DNA of 64,000 bases from UBA3206 sp964548855 (GTDB lineage: Bacteria > Bacillota_I > Bacilli_A > Acholeplasmatales > Anaeroplasmataceae). Positions within the stretch are counted from its first letter, which is position 1, and each line of letters starts with the position of its first letter. This document shows positions 7,306-16,300 of this stretch, piece after piece. Under the pieces are notes generated by a model, which saw only the letters and a list, made by a program, of their open reading frames with translations, searched no databases and was not told where the DNA came from. A program made the position numbers and the translations under genes. The stretch covers positions 1 to 64,000 of the forward strand of contig CAZJSR010000004.1 of assembly GCA_964548855.1 (NCBI GenBank), read 5' to 3'.

Positions 7306-7346
7306 TAACCAAATTTTAGAAACAGTCCGTTAATAGGCTGCCTCAC
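7272..7346 (-). ncRNA. antisense (antitoxin) RNA
   Basis: A predicted RNA of about 75 bases starting near 7346 from the promoter at 7353-7381 and ending at the TTTTTT of the shared hairpin. Its 5' part contains GCAGC-N9-GACTG, the complement of the CAGTC-N9-GCTGC element in the forward RNA. Size and position match RNA II of par loci. Confidence 0.6.
7323..7341 (+). repeat. direct repeat copy 2 (CAGTC-N9-GCTGC)
   Basis: Second copy, same orientation and same 9-base gap as 7066-7084; the nine bases between differ. Transcribed in the opposite sense in the antisense RNA. Confidence 0.6.
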
Positions 7347-7352
7347 AATTTT

Positions 7353-7381
7353 ATTATATGGTATATTTAAAAAAATATCAA
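7353..7381 (-). promoter_or_regulatory. promoter of the antisense RNA
   Basis: Minus strand TTGATA (7381-7376), 17-base spacer, TATAAT (7358-7353): one mismatch from consensus. Confidence 0.75.
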
Positions 7382-7565
7382 TATGTATCAGAAATTATTT
7401 AATCTCAAGTAATCGAGTGAAAAGCAACGTAATATATTTTAAGCTATTCTTTAATTTGTATTTTTATAACAATCTGATAATAATAGTCTAATCACGTGGT
7501 TTATTATAATATTGCCTTTATGAAAATTATAAATAAAAGTCAATAATATTTTAAAATACATTATT
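7382..7565. other. AT-rich intergenic stretch, nothing recognised
   Basis: With the flanking promoters this makes a gap of just over 300 bases between the shared hairpin and the next gene. I see no ORF with a ribosome-binding site, no stable hairpin and no riboswitch-like conserved core here. Confidence 0.5.
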
Positions 7566-7594
7566 TTGACAAAAAAAAGAATAATTAGTATAAT
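7566..7594 (+). promoter_or_regulatory. consensus sigma-A promoter for the EAL protein gene
   Basis: TTGACA (7566-7571), 17-base spacer, TATAAT (7589-7594): a perfect consensus match, 39 bases before the ATG. Confidence 0.85.
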
Positions 7595-7633
7595 ATAAAT
7601 ATATTTTTCTTTATGTAAAAAGAAGGTGAAACT

Positions 7634-10594
7634 ATGCCTAACGATAATTATACTAAATTATATACCTTTAATAAGAGTTTAGATGTTATTTATAAAAGCG
7701 TTGACGCAGTAAGTTTAGAGAAACTAAATTCTAACTTGTTAGATGATATAAAAGAACATCTATCTAGTTCAAAGGAATCTTTTTTTTCATTTTCTAAAGT
7801 TATAAATATTGGTCCCAACAATGCACCCAAGACATTTAGCGTTATTGATAAATCTGATGAAATAGATGTATATTATAGTTATGATTTTAAGCATGGATTT
7901 TCACGTGTTAATAGAGCTATGACGATTATTAATATTGGATTTATCGATTATGATTCTAATAATAAATTAGTTAAAAGGATATATTTCCATGGTAAAAATA
8001 TTTTTATAGATAAGCCTATTGAAGCAATATTAGAGGATAATATATTAGAAATAAAAGAAGAGGATTTTAAAGAATTTAAAGAAGCGTTTATCGCATTTAC
8101 AAAGAATGAGTTTGATGATGTAGTATATTTTAGAACTTCTTATTTTACAGGTAAAATGCGATGGTATTGTTTTGAAAATATAGAACCATCTATTGAAAAT
8201 CCTAATCTATTACATGGATGTATCCGTGATATTGATAAATTTACAGTTGAAAAGAATAAGAATATAGAGAAAACACATAAAGATACTTTAACAGGACTTC
8301 TTAATAATTATGGAATCGCTAGTTATGTAAATAACTTACTTAAATCAGCTCCAACTGATATTTACTTTTTAGGAAAAGTGAATATTGATGGATTTAGTGA
8401 GTTAAATAATTCATACGGTAGAATATTTGGTGATAATGTCATTAAGACTGTTGCGAAAGTAATTGAAAAATTATTATCACCTTACGGTAAGGTCGCAAGA
8501 ATTGGAGCAGATGAATTTTTATTTATAGATAAATATAAAACAGATGATCAAATGGAAATAAGACCATTTTTAAGAAATTTAAAAATGGAATTAAACTATA
8601 TTAAGATATTAGATGTAGAAAACGTAAACATATCTACTACAACTGGAGTAGTATCTTACCCTAAAGATGGTAATAATTATGAAGTTTTATCTGAAGCATT
8701 ATCGAAAGCTTTATATAGAGGTAAAATGAAAGGTGGAAGTTGTTATATCATTTATCAATATGAAAAACATGGTGATATTGATATAAATGAAAAGAAATAC
8801 AAGAATACACGAAATGGTATTAAGTTTAATAATAATCAATACATTAGTGATGCTATAAATAAACTTATTAATTCAGATAACGTTCATAAAACAATTAATC
8901 ATATATTACAAGATGTGTGTGAACATTTTATAGTTGATAGAATTGTACTTGCAGATAATTTAGGAAATATTATGGCTCAAGCCACAACTAATGATAATGT
9001 AAAATTAGAAAAATTTTACCCAATTGCTTATGATGATGAATATATGATCCAATTTAATAAGGATAATATAAGATTTAATAACTTTATTGATGTAACGGAT
9101 ATTGGGTATGGTCTTCCTTATTTAAGGCAATGTGGTGTAAAAGCGTTTATTCAAATTAAGTTTATAGATGATGGGGAATTTTTAGGATATATTTCGTTTG
9201 AAGATTTATCAGCAAGGCGTGTATGGTCAAGTGCTGATATAACTTTTGTAAATACATTAAGTAAAATCATTAGTGCATTTTACTTAAAACATCAAACTGA
9301 AGTTAAATTAAATGAAACATTATATGTTGATCCTCTTACGGGGTATAATAATATAAATAAATTTAAAGAACTTGCATCTAATTTAGAAATTTTAGATAAT
9401 TCAAAAGTTTTTTTAAATATAGATATAAAGAAATTTACGAGAATTAATGATTCACATGGATTTAGTGTAGGGGACGAAATACTTAAGGTTGTTTCTGATT
9501 CAATTAATGATTTTTTAAATGAAGGTGAATTATTTTGTAGAATTGCGGATGATAAATTTATAATTATTATCAATTATGAAGGTATTCAAGCGCTTAATAC
9601 AAGACTTGATATATTATTTAAAATACTTTCAAGGAAAACTTCATTTGTTGCGAGTGAAGCTGTTGAGTTTACTTGTGGTGCATATATAGCGCATGAAGAT
9701 GATAGTATTGCTAATATGATAGATAAATCAAATTATGCAAGAAAAACAGCTAAATCTTGTAATAAACAATATTTGTTATATGATGATGAACTATTAGAAG
9801 AAGAAAAAAATAATAGATACTTAGAACAAAGAATGTATAAGGCTATTGAAAATGAAGAGTTTGTAGTTTATTTCCAACCATGTTATTACATCAAAACTAA
9901 GAAAGTATGCTCGATGGAAGCTTTAGTTAGATGGAATATGGATGGGGTTTTAGTTCCACCTGGAAAATTTGTTCCACTTTTTGAAAAGAACGGATTTATT
10001 ACTAAGGTTGACTTTTATGTATATGAGACAGTATGTAAGACAATAAAGAAGTATGGAGATTTAGGTTATGATGTTCCGACTATTTCAATTAATGTAAGTA
10101 GAAGACATATTGAAAATCCAAACTTTGTTAGTGATTTAAATGCACTATTAGATAAATATGATGTTCCGAGATCTAATATTGGTGTAGAACTTACTGAAAG
10201 TTTATTTATTGATAATGAAGATGTGATGATTTCATTTGTAGAAAAACTTCATAATGAAGGGTACCGTATATATATGGATGATTTTGGTGTGGCATATTCT
10301 ACTTTAAGCCTTCTTGGGCGTATGCATGTTGATGTAATTAAATTAGATAAGTCATTTATTGATGACACTGCATATAATCCTAATGAGACGATTATTATAT
10401 CTAATATTATAAGGATGGCAAAAGAACTTGGTATAAGAGTTTTGAGTGAAGGTATTGAAACAGAAATACAATTAGATCAACTTTCTAAAATGAAGTGTGA
10501 TTATGCTCAAGGTTATTGGTTTGCGAAACCTAAACCAATTAGTGAGTTTTCGCTGTATTTAGAAGAAAAGAAAAAAAATAAGAAAAAAATATAA
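7634..10594 (+). CDS. PAS-like/GGDEF/GAF/GGDEF/EAL protein, probable c-di-GMP phosphodiesterase
   Basis: A 986-residue cytoplasmic signalling protein with no membrane segment. By eye: residues 1-210 PAS-like (ends GCIRDIDKFTVEKN); 215-375 GGDEF domain starting DTLTGLLN with GADEF at 291-295 in place of GGDEF; about 400-555 GAF-like; 560-720 a second GGDEF domain (DPLTGYNNINKF) with a ruined ADDKF at 638-642; 735-975 EAL. The EAL domain keeps EAL (762-764), the NVS asparagine, ELTES, DDFG, the IKLDKSFI lysine, EGIE and QGYWFAKP, so hydrolysis of c-di-GMP to pGpG is expected. The GGDEF domains may act as regulatory GTP or ligand sensors, though GADEF cannot be ruled out as active. GAAGGTGA precedes the ATG. 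It stands alone as a single gene next to surface-protein genes. Confidence 0.9.
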   Translation: MPNDNYTKLYTFNKSLDVIYKSVDAVSLEKLNSNLLDDIKEHLSSSKESFFSFSKVINIGPNNAPKTFSVIDKSDEIDVYYSYDFKHGFSRVNRAMTIINIGFIDYDSNNKLVKRIYFHGKNIFIDKPIEAILEDNILEIKEEDFKEFKEAFIAFTKNEFDDVVYFRTSYFTGKMRWYCFENIEPSIENPNLLHGCIRDIDKFTVEKNKNIEKTHKDTLTGLLNNYGIASYVNNLLKSAPTDIYFLGKVNIDGFSELNNSYGRIFGDNVIKTVAKVIEKLLSPYGKVARIGADEFLFIDKYKTDDQMEIRPFLRNLKMELNYIKILDVENVNISTTTGVVSYPKDGNNYEVLSEALSKALYRGKMKGGSCYIIYQYEKHGDIDINEKKYKNTRNGIKFNNNQYISDAINKLINSDNVHKTINHILQDVCEHFIVDRIVLADNLGNIMAQATTNDNVKLEKFYPIAYDDEYMIQFNKDNIRFNNFIDVTDIGYGLPYLRQCGVKAFIQIKFIDDGEFLGYISFEDLSARRVWSSADITFVNTLSKIISAFYLKHQTEVKLNETLYVDPLTGYNNINKFKELASNLEILDNSKVFLNIDIKKFTRINDSHGFSVGDEILKVVSDSINDFLNEGELFCRIADDKFIIIINYEGIQALNTRLDILFKILSRKTSFVASEAVEFTCGAYIAHEDDSIANMIDKSNYARKTAKSCNKQYLLYDDELLEEEKNNRYLEQRMYKAIENEEFVVYFQPCYYIKTKKVCSMEALVRWNMDGVLVPPGKFVPLFEKNGFITKVDFYVYETVCKTIKKYGDLGYDVPTISINVSRRHIENPNFVSDLNALLDKYDVPRSNIGVELTESLFIDNEDVMISFVEKLHNEGYRIYMDDFGVAYSTLSLLGRMHVDVIKLDKSFIDDTAYNPNETIIISNIIRMAKELGIRVLSEGIETEIQLDQLSKMKCDYAQGYWFAKPKPISEFSLYLEEKKKNKKKI

Positions 10595-10627
10595 TGGATT
10601 CCAAATTGAAATCCATTATTTTTTTTG
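10591..10627 (+). terminator. terminator of the EAL protein gene
   Basis: Ten-base stem ATAATGGATT (10591-10600) / AATCCATTAT (10610-10619) followed by a T run, overlapping the stop codon. Confidence 0.85.
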
Positions 10628-10761
10628 TATAATCGAATTTTTTTTGGAAAAATCAATACATAATTGTTTAATAGTATTGATTTTAAAATAAAAAAATAGT
10701 AAATTAGAATAAGATTTTATTTTTTTTATGAAAAATGAAAGAAAATTCAAATGATTATGAT

Positions 10762-10790
10762 TTGGAATATTAGATAAAATTTGATATAAT
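10762..10790 (+). promoter_or_regulatory. promoter for the beta-repeat protein gene
   Basis: TTGGAA (10762-10767), 17-base spacer, TATAAT (10785-10790), 43 bases before the TTG start. Confidence 0.6.
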
Positions 10791-10833
10791 AATTATATAT
10801 ACAACTTTTATTCAATTGAAGGGGGAATGTGTC

Positions 10834-13167
10834 TTGAAAAAGAAACGTTTGATAATTATTCTTTCATCTGTATTGGTTGTGGCAATCATTGCATTAATTT
10901 TAATATTAACACTTACAAGAAAAGATACTTTATCTGCTCCTAAAATTGTTTTGAATGATGATGAAGTTAGTTGGAGTAAGGTTTCTAACGCTAATAGTTA
11001 TGATGTTTATATTAATGATGAATTTTTAATTAATACTAATAAGTCTACATATAAATTAAATATAACAGAACAAGGAGAATATATTGTCTATGTTAAATCA
11101 TTATCTAATAATAGTAAATTTAAAACAAGTGCTCCTTCTAATAAACTTACATATGTAGTAACAACATTAGCTAGCCCTAATATATTATTAGATGATAGAA
11201 CTATTAAATGGAATAGTGTAGATAATGCTTTAAAGTATGAAATTTTAGTTGACGGAACGTATCTAGATTATACGACTAAACTATCATATGATTTGGATTT
11301 AGATAGTATTACTCATAAAATAACAGTAAAGGCTATTGGAAATGGAAAGAATATTAAAGATAGTTTAGAATCAAATGAAATTACATATAAACAACTACTA
11401 CCTCCTATTTTAACAATAGTAGATGGATATATTACATGGCCAGAAATTACTAATTCTAATAAATATAAAATATATATTGATGGTAGTACTAGTATTATAG
11501 AAGAAGCGCGTTATTTAGTACCTAAAAATAAAGGATTACATGAAATACAAGTTGCTTATATAGGTAAAAATGAATATTCTAGTAGTAATTATTGCACGAA
11601 ATTCTATCATGAGACTTATGAAAAAGTAGATTCTGTTACTGACATATCTAAGGATGGTAATTATCTAAGATGGTCAGCAGTATCACATACTACAGGATAT
11701 AACATTGAATTTAAAAATGGTAGTGATGTTTTTTATAAAACATCAAATACTAATGAATTTGATTTAACTCAAATTTCTTATGGTAAATATGAGATAAGAA
11801 TTACGGCATTAGGAGATAAGAATTATTTTTATACAGACGCTGATATTTCTTATGTTTATGTTTTAAAGTATCTTCCTGCATTAACTACGCCTGTAGCTAA
11901 AATAACAGGATATATAATGTCGTGGGATAAAGTTGATGGGGCTTTATCATATTCAATTTATAATGGAAATGTGTGTCTAATTGAAGAAATAAGCGGTTTT
12001 AGCTACGATTTAAGAGAAATTAAAGTGGCTGGATACTATAATTTGACAGTTGTAGCAAAAGCTGATATGGTTAATAATTCTGATAGTGAAAAGTCTAATA
12101 TATGTGAATTTGTAGTAACTAATCGTCTTGATACTCCAACATTTGTAATTAATAGTAATGTTATAAATATTACACCGGTATTGAATGCAAGTGGATATAG
12201 AATTTATGTTGATGGTGAATCTTACGCTACTACAAATTCTTCAGAATATACTATTGATAATCTAGATAAAGATAAAATAGAAGGTTATATCATTACTGTT
12301 GTAGCATTTAGTGATGATAAAAATATATGGCAAGATTCATATGAATCTAGGGAAACTAGATTTATAATAAGAGGAGAAGAAAATCCTGTTAGTAATGGAA
12401 TTATTTCATTTGATGCAAATGGTGTAAATACTAGCATAAATAGTTCTGGGCTTAATGTAGAAGCTCCTAATACGACAGTTTCATTAGAAAATGGATTTGA
12501 ATATATGTCAAATACGTATTCTAATGCGTACTTGATTAATGATACTAAGAAAATTGAATTAACATTTGTATCGAATGTTACTATTGAATTGATTTATAAA
12601 GGTACAGGTGATGCTAAAATAGTACTTAAAAATGATATAAGTTATGAAATAGTAGGCGTTACAAATATTGAAACTACTAAAACTGTATCGATAAAAGGGA
12701 TACCTGAAGGAACTTATTATTTAGAAGCATCACTTGATACTTATATTTTGGCGATAATTATTAGTAGTGAAGAGGAAGATATAACATATGTTTATGAAAG
12801 TCATAATAAAGAAAGCTATATAGATTATATAAATGCTTATAGTACAATTAACCAAGAAGGTAAATCAATTTATGATGATAATTGTTTAAATGAAATAACA
12901 AAGAAGAAGGAAGAATATATTAATCAAATCAAAACTTTAGAAATTTCAAAGGATAATATAGTTAATGTTGAATTAATTGTTAAAAATTTTGAAGATTTTA
13001 TAGATAAGGTAGCTGTAAAAACGGATAAAGATAAGTTGATAGGAATCATAGATGATTTAGAAGATAAAACAGATGATGAAAAATCAACGTTGAAGAGTAA
13101 AGTAAATGCGGCTATTCTTACAGAAGAGCTTGAAAAAATAGAAAGTAGTATTGATTTGAGTAAATAA
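10834..13167 (+). CDS. membrane-anchored surface protein with six fibronectin-III-like repeats
   Basis: The TTG at 10834 is preferred because AAGGGGG (10819-10825) lies 8 bases before it and it gives the N-terminus MKKKRLIIIL; an in-frame TTG at 10816 lacks such a site. The 777-residue protein has a basic start and one membrane segment (about 5-28) without a lipobox, so it is probably an uncleaved anchor with the rest outside. Six repeats of about 80-90 residues follow (about 35-520), each with a pattern like 'APxIxLxDxxVxWxxVxNAxxYdVYIdg', e.g. VSWSKVSNANSYDVYIND and IKWNSVDNALKYEILVDG. A different beta-rich part (about 520-650) and a charged helical tail (about 655-777) end the protein. Fibronectin-III-like is a judgement from spacing and the W/Y positions. 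It precedes the giant gene and probably acts at the cell surface. Confidence 0.75.
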   Translation: MKKKRLIIILSSVLVVAIIALILILTLTRKDTLSAPKIVLNDDEVSWSKVSNANSYDVYINDEFLINTNKSTYKLNITEQGEYIVYVKSLSNNSKFKTSAPSNKLTYVVTTLASPNILLDDRTIKWNSVDNALKYEILVDGTYLDYTTKLSYDLDLDSITHKITVKAIGNGKNIKDSLESNEITYKQLLPPILTIVDGYITWPEITNSNKYKIYIDGSTSIIEEARYLVPKNKGLHEIQVAYIGKNEYSSSNYCTKFYHETYEKVDSVTDISKDGNYLRWSAVSHTTGYNIEFKNGSDVFYKTSNTNEFDLTQISYGKYEIRITALGDKNYFYTDADISYVYVLKYLPALTTPVAKITGYIMSWDKVDGALSYSIYNGNVCLIEEISGFSYDLREIKVAGYYNLTVVAKADMVNNSDSEKSNICEFVVTNRLDTPTFVINSNVINITPVLNASGYRIYVDGESYATTNSSEYTIDNLDKDKIEGYIITVVAFSDDKNIWQDSYESRETRFIIRGEENPVSNGIISFDANGVNTSINSSGLNVEAPNTTVSLENGFEYMSNTYSNAYLINDTKKIELTFVSNVTIELIYKGTGDAKIVLKNDISYEIVGVTNIETTKTVSIKGIPEGTYYLEASLDTYILAIIISSEEEDITYVYESHNKESYIDYINAYSTINQEGKSIYDDNCLNEITKKKEEYINQIKTLEISKDNIVNVELIVKNFEDFIDKVAVKTDKDKLIGIIDDLEDKTDDEKSTLKSKVNAAILTEELEKIESSIDLSK

Positions 13168-13191
13168 TATTTATATTATTTAACGAAAAGA

Positions 13192-13220
13192 GAGTGAAAA
13201 GTGTATATTTTCACTCTTTT
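13192..13220 (+). terminator. terminator of the beta-repeat protein gene
   Basis: Stem GAGTGAAAA (13192-13200) / TTTTCACTC (13208-13216), loop GTGTATA, then TTTT. Confidence 0.8.
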
Positions 13221-13234
13221 ATTTTCCCCGTTTA

Positions 13235-13263
13235 TTGACAAAGTATGACATATAACATAAAAT
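13235..13263 (+). promoter_or_regulatory. promoter of the giant gene
   Basis: TTGACA (13235-13240), 17-base spacer, TAAAAT (13258-13263). Only one base differs from consensus, so the 45.6-kb gene has a strong-looking promoter of its own. Confidence 0.75.
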
Positions 13264-13274
13264 TAAAGTGGGGA

Positions 13275-13299
13275 AGTGTTTACCTTTAGGTAAACGCTT
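13275..13299. promoter_or_regulatory. inverted repeat in the leader of the giant gene (operator or mRNA hairpin)
   Basis: AAGTGTTTACC (13275-13285 less one) pairs with GGTAAACGCTT; the core GTTTACC (13278-13284), TTTA, GGTAAAC (13289-13295) is perfect. It starts about 12 bases after the -10 and ends 26 bases before the ATG. No T run follows, so it is not a terminator. A repressor operator or a 5' stabilising hairpin are both possible. Confidence 0.55.
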
Positions 13300-13325
13300 A
13301 AAATCTCAAAAAAGGATCTGATATT

Positions 13326-16300
13326 ATGAAACAACGAATATTAAGAAAATTAAGAAACATAGTAATTGCTGCATGTCTGACGATATCAACCGGATTTGCG
13401 CTATTTAGTGTTTATGGAAATAAAAAAATAAAATCTGAAGTAATCACAGTTGAAAGTAGCGATATAGAACTATTAGCTGATGCGACAAATCAAGAAGCAC
13501 CTGATGCTCCTTTAATTAATTCATGGTCTAATTGTACTAATGCTGAGTATTGTGAACTAGAATATAATTCTACTTATGGTGGATATATTTTAAAAAGAGT
13601 ATATTGGCACGAAGGATATTGTGCAGGTAGAAATGTTAATGCGATACTTAATATGAATATTCCTGAAACAATAAATGGTTACAAAATTGTAGGTATCGGT
13701 GACAATTTTTATTATGGATGGTGGTGTTATTCATGCCGTGCTTGGAGAGCTATGAACCTAAATAATGTTAAGTTACCATCTACAATTAAGTATATTGGTG
13801 CTAATGCATTCTCATCACCAAATATTAATCATGAGGCATGGAGGAGCGTTGCTAGAAATCGTTCTTTAACAATCGATCTTTCTCTTTGTAGTAACTTAGA
13901 ATATATAGAAGCAAATGCATTTAATAATAAAACTATCAATAGAATAGCTGAAAGACTTGATAACTTAAAATATATTGGAGAAGGTGCATTTTATGATGTG
14001 TTTAAAGAAACTTATAAACAAAACCAATCACTATATATTGAAAATATAGAAACTATTGGCGCAAATGCTTTTTATGGTTGTGAAGGTCTAAAGTTAATTA
14101 GTTTAGGTGACGAACTTACTTCAATAGGAGAAAAGGCATTTTCTGGTTGTAATAAGATTGAAGATATTTATATTGGCAAGAAATGTACATTTGTAGGTCC
14201 TTATGCATTTAGTGAATGTAGTAATTTAATGAACGCATTAACTTCATCTTCTATGATTAGTGAAGGAATGTTCTATAATTGTATTTCGTTAACTAACTTA
14301 AGTTTATCAAATAAACTTACTAATATTCCTGACTATGCTTTCTATAATTGTTCAAATTTAACAAACGTTAAATTATGTGGCACAATTGAAAGTATTGGAG
14401 AATATGCATTCTATAGTTGTGGTTTAGGTGTTGTTGATATACCAGATGATTGTAAGACTATTGGAAATTTCGCTTTTGCGGATAATGGTGGTATGACAAA
14501 ACTAAATCTTAATAAAGTTAATAATATTGGAAATCAAGCATTTGCTGGATGTAGTAACCTTTATGAATTAGTTATTCCTAATACTGTTACAAGTGTTGGT
14601 ACTTTAGCATTTTCTGAATGTGAATTATTAGAAAGAGTTACATTCCAAGTTGATGTTTTAAATGATGGAATGTTTAAAGGGTGTACAAGATTAAAAGAAG
14701 TAAATTTCTTTAATTATCAAAATGTCACATCAATTCCTGATGAGATGTTTATGAATTGTGAATCACTTCAAAATGTTGATATGCTTCTTAATGAAACAAT
14801 TGCGTTAACATCAATTGGAGCAAGAGCGTTTTATAATACGGCTATTGTAAATGTTTCTTTAACTAAAAATCAAAATACAATTGGCGAAGAAACATTTGCA
14901 GCATGTAAAGAATTAAAGACTGTTTTAATAAATGTTGCACAAATTGGAACAAAAATGTTTTATAACTGTGAAAAACTTGAAAGTGTTACAGTTCAATCAA
15001 ACGTTAATAATAGTGTTGAAATAGGACAAGGAGATTCAGCTGATTGGGCTGTTGGGGCTTATGCATTTGCTGAATGTGAATCTTTAAAAAATATTACACT
15101 ATCTAACAATGTAATTGGAGATTACATGTTCTATAACTGTATTTCATTAAAAGAAATTGAAATTCCTTCAACAATTGAATATGTTGGAGATTATGCTTTT
15201 TCAGGATGTATTAAATTAGATACTGCAAAATTAGGAAGTATTGTACTTGGAAGTTATATGTTTGCAGGTGATGAAAAGTTAATACATGTTGAATTATTAA
15301 ATACAGTAACAACTTTACCAGATTATGCATTCTATGGTAGTTATTTACAAAGTATCGTTATACCTTCATCTGTAACTACCATAGGTGTTTCTGTATTTGA
15401 GTTGAGTGCGGCTTTAACTAGCATTACTTTAAACAATTCTATAATTGGTGAAAATATGTTTAAAGCATGTACATCACTTAGAGATATAATCATTCCTTCA
15501 AATATTACAACAATTAATCCAGGTGCGTTTGAAGATTGCACTAATCTTCAATCAATTGATTTAAGAAACGATGTAATTGGAGAAAGAATGTTTAAAGGAT
15601 GTAGTAAACTTGGTGGAAACAATTATACTTTAAATATTGGTTCAAACTTTACTACAATAGGCGCAAGCGCATTTGAAAATTGTACATCTTTATACACTGT
15701 AGTTTATAACGCAAGTAACTTAAGTGCTGGAATATTTAAGGGATGTACAAATCTAAATAAAATTACTGTAGATAGTAATGTATCTACTGTTGGAGATTAT
15801 GCATTCGCAAATAGTACAAATCTACAAAGTATCTATATCAATAATAATGTTATTGGTAATTATATGTTTAGTGGTTGTACTGCACTTTCTAAGGTTAACA
15901 TAGTAAATACTATACAAACAATTGGAGATTATGCTTTCCAAAATTGTGGGGCTATAACTGTTTTTGATGTTTCAAAATCTAGTTTACAAACAGTAGGAAG
16001 TTATGCATTTAAAGGATGTACTGGTATTAGTGAATTAACATTACCAAATTCAGTAATAACAATTAATGAAGGTGCATTTAATGGATGTACTAGCTTAAGT
16101 ATTCTTCAAATCCCATTTGTCGGAAATACAAGATACGATAGTGAAAAAACTTTAACTAAATCATTATTTGGATTTATGTTTGGTTCAGTAGAAAACGTCG
16201 GAAGTACTGAGGTTGTTTCTTCGTATGAAAAGGGAAAAACATACACTTCATATATTCCAAACACTTTAAAACAAGTAATTATTACATCTGAAACAGTAAT

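Noticed and set aside
9292..9573. 93-codon minus-strand ORF opposite the second GGDEF domain
   Set aside because: Shadow of the EAL protein gene; no initiation signals.
13275..13299. Inverted repeat as a terminator before the giant gene
   Set aside because: No T run follows and it lies downstream of a strong promoter, so it is listed as an operator or leader hairpin.
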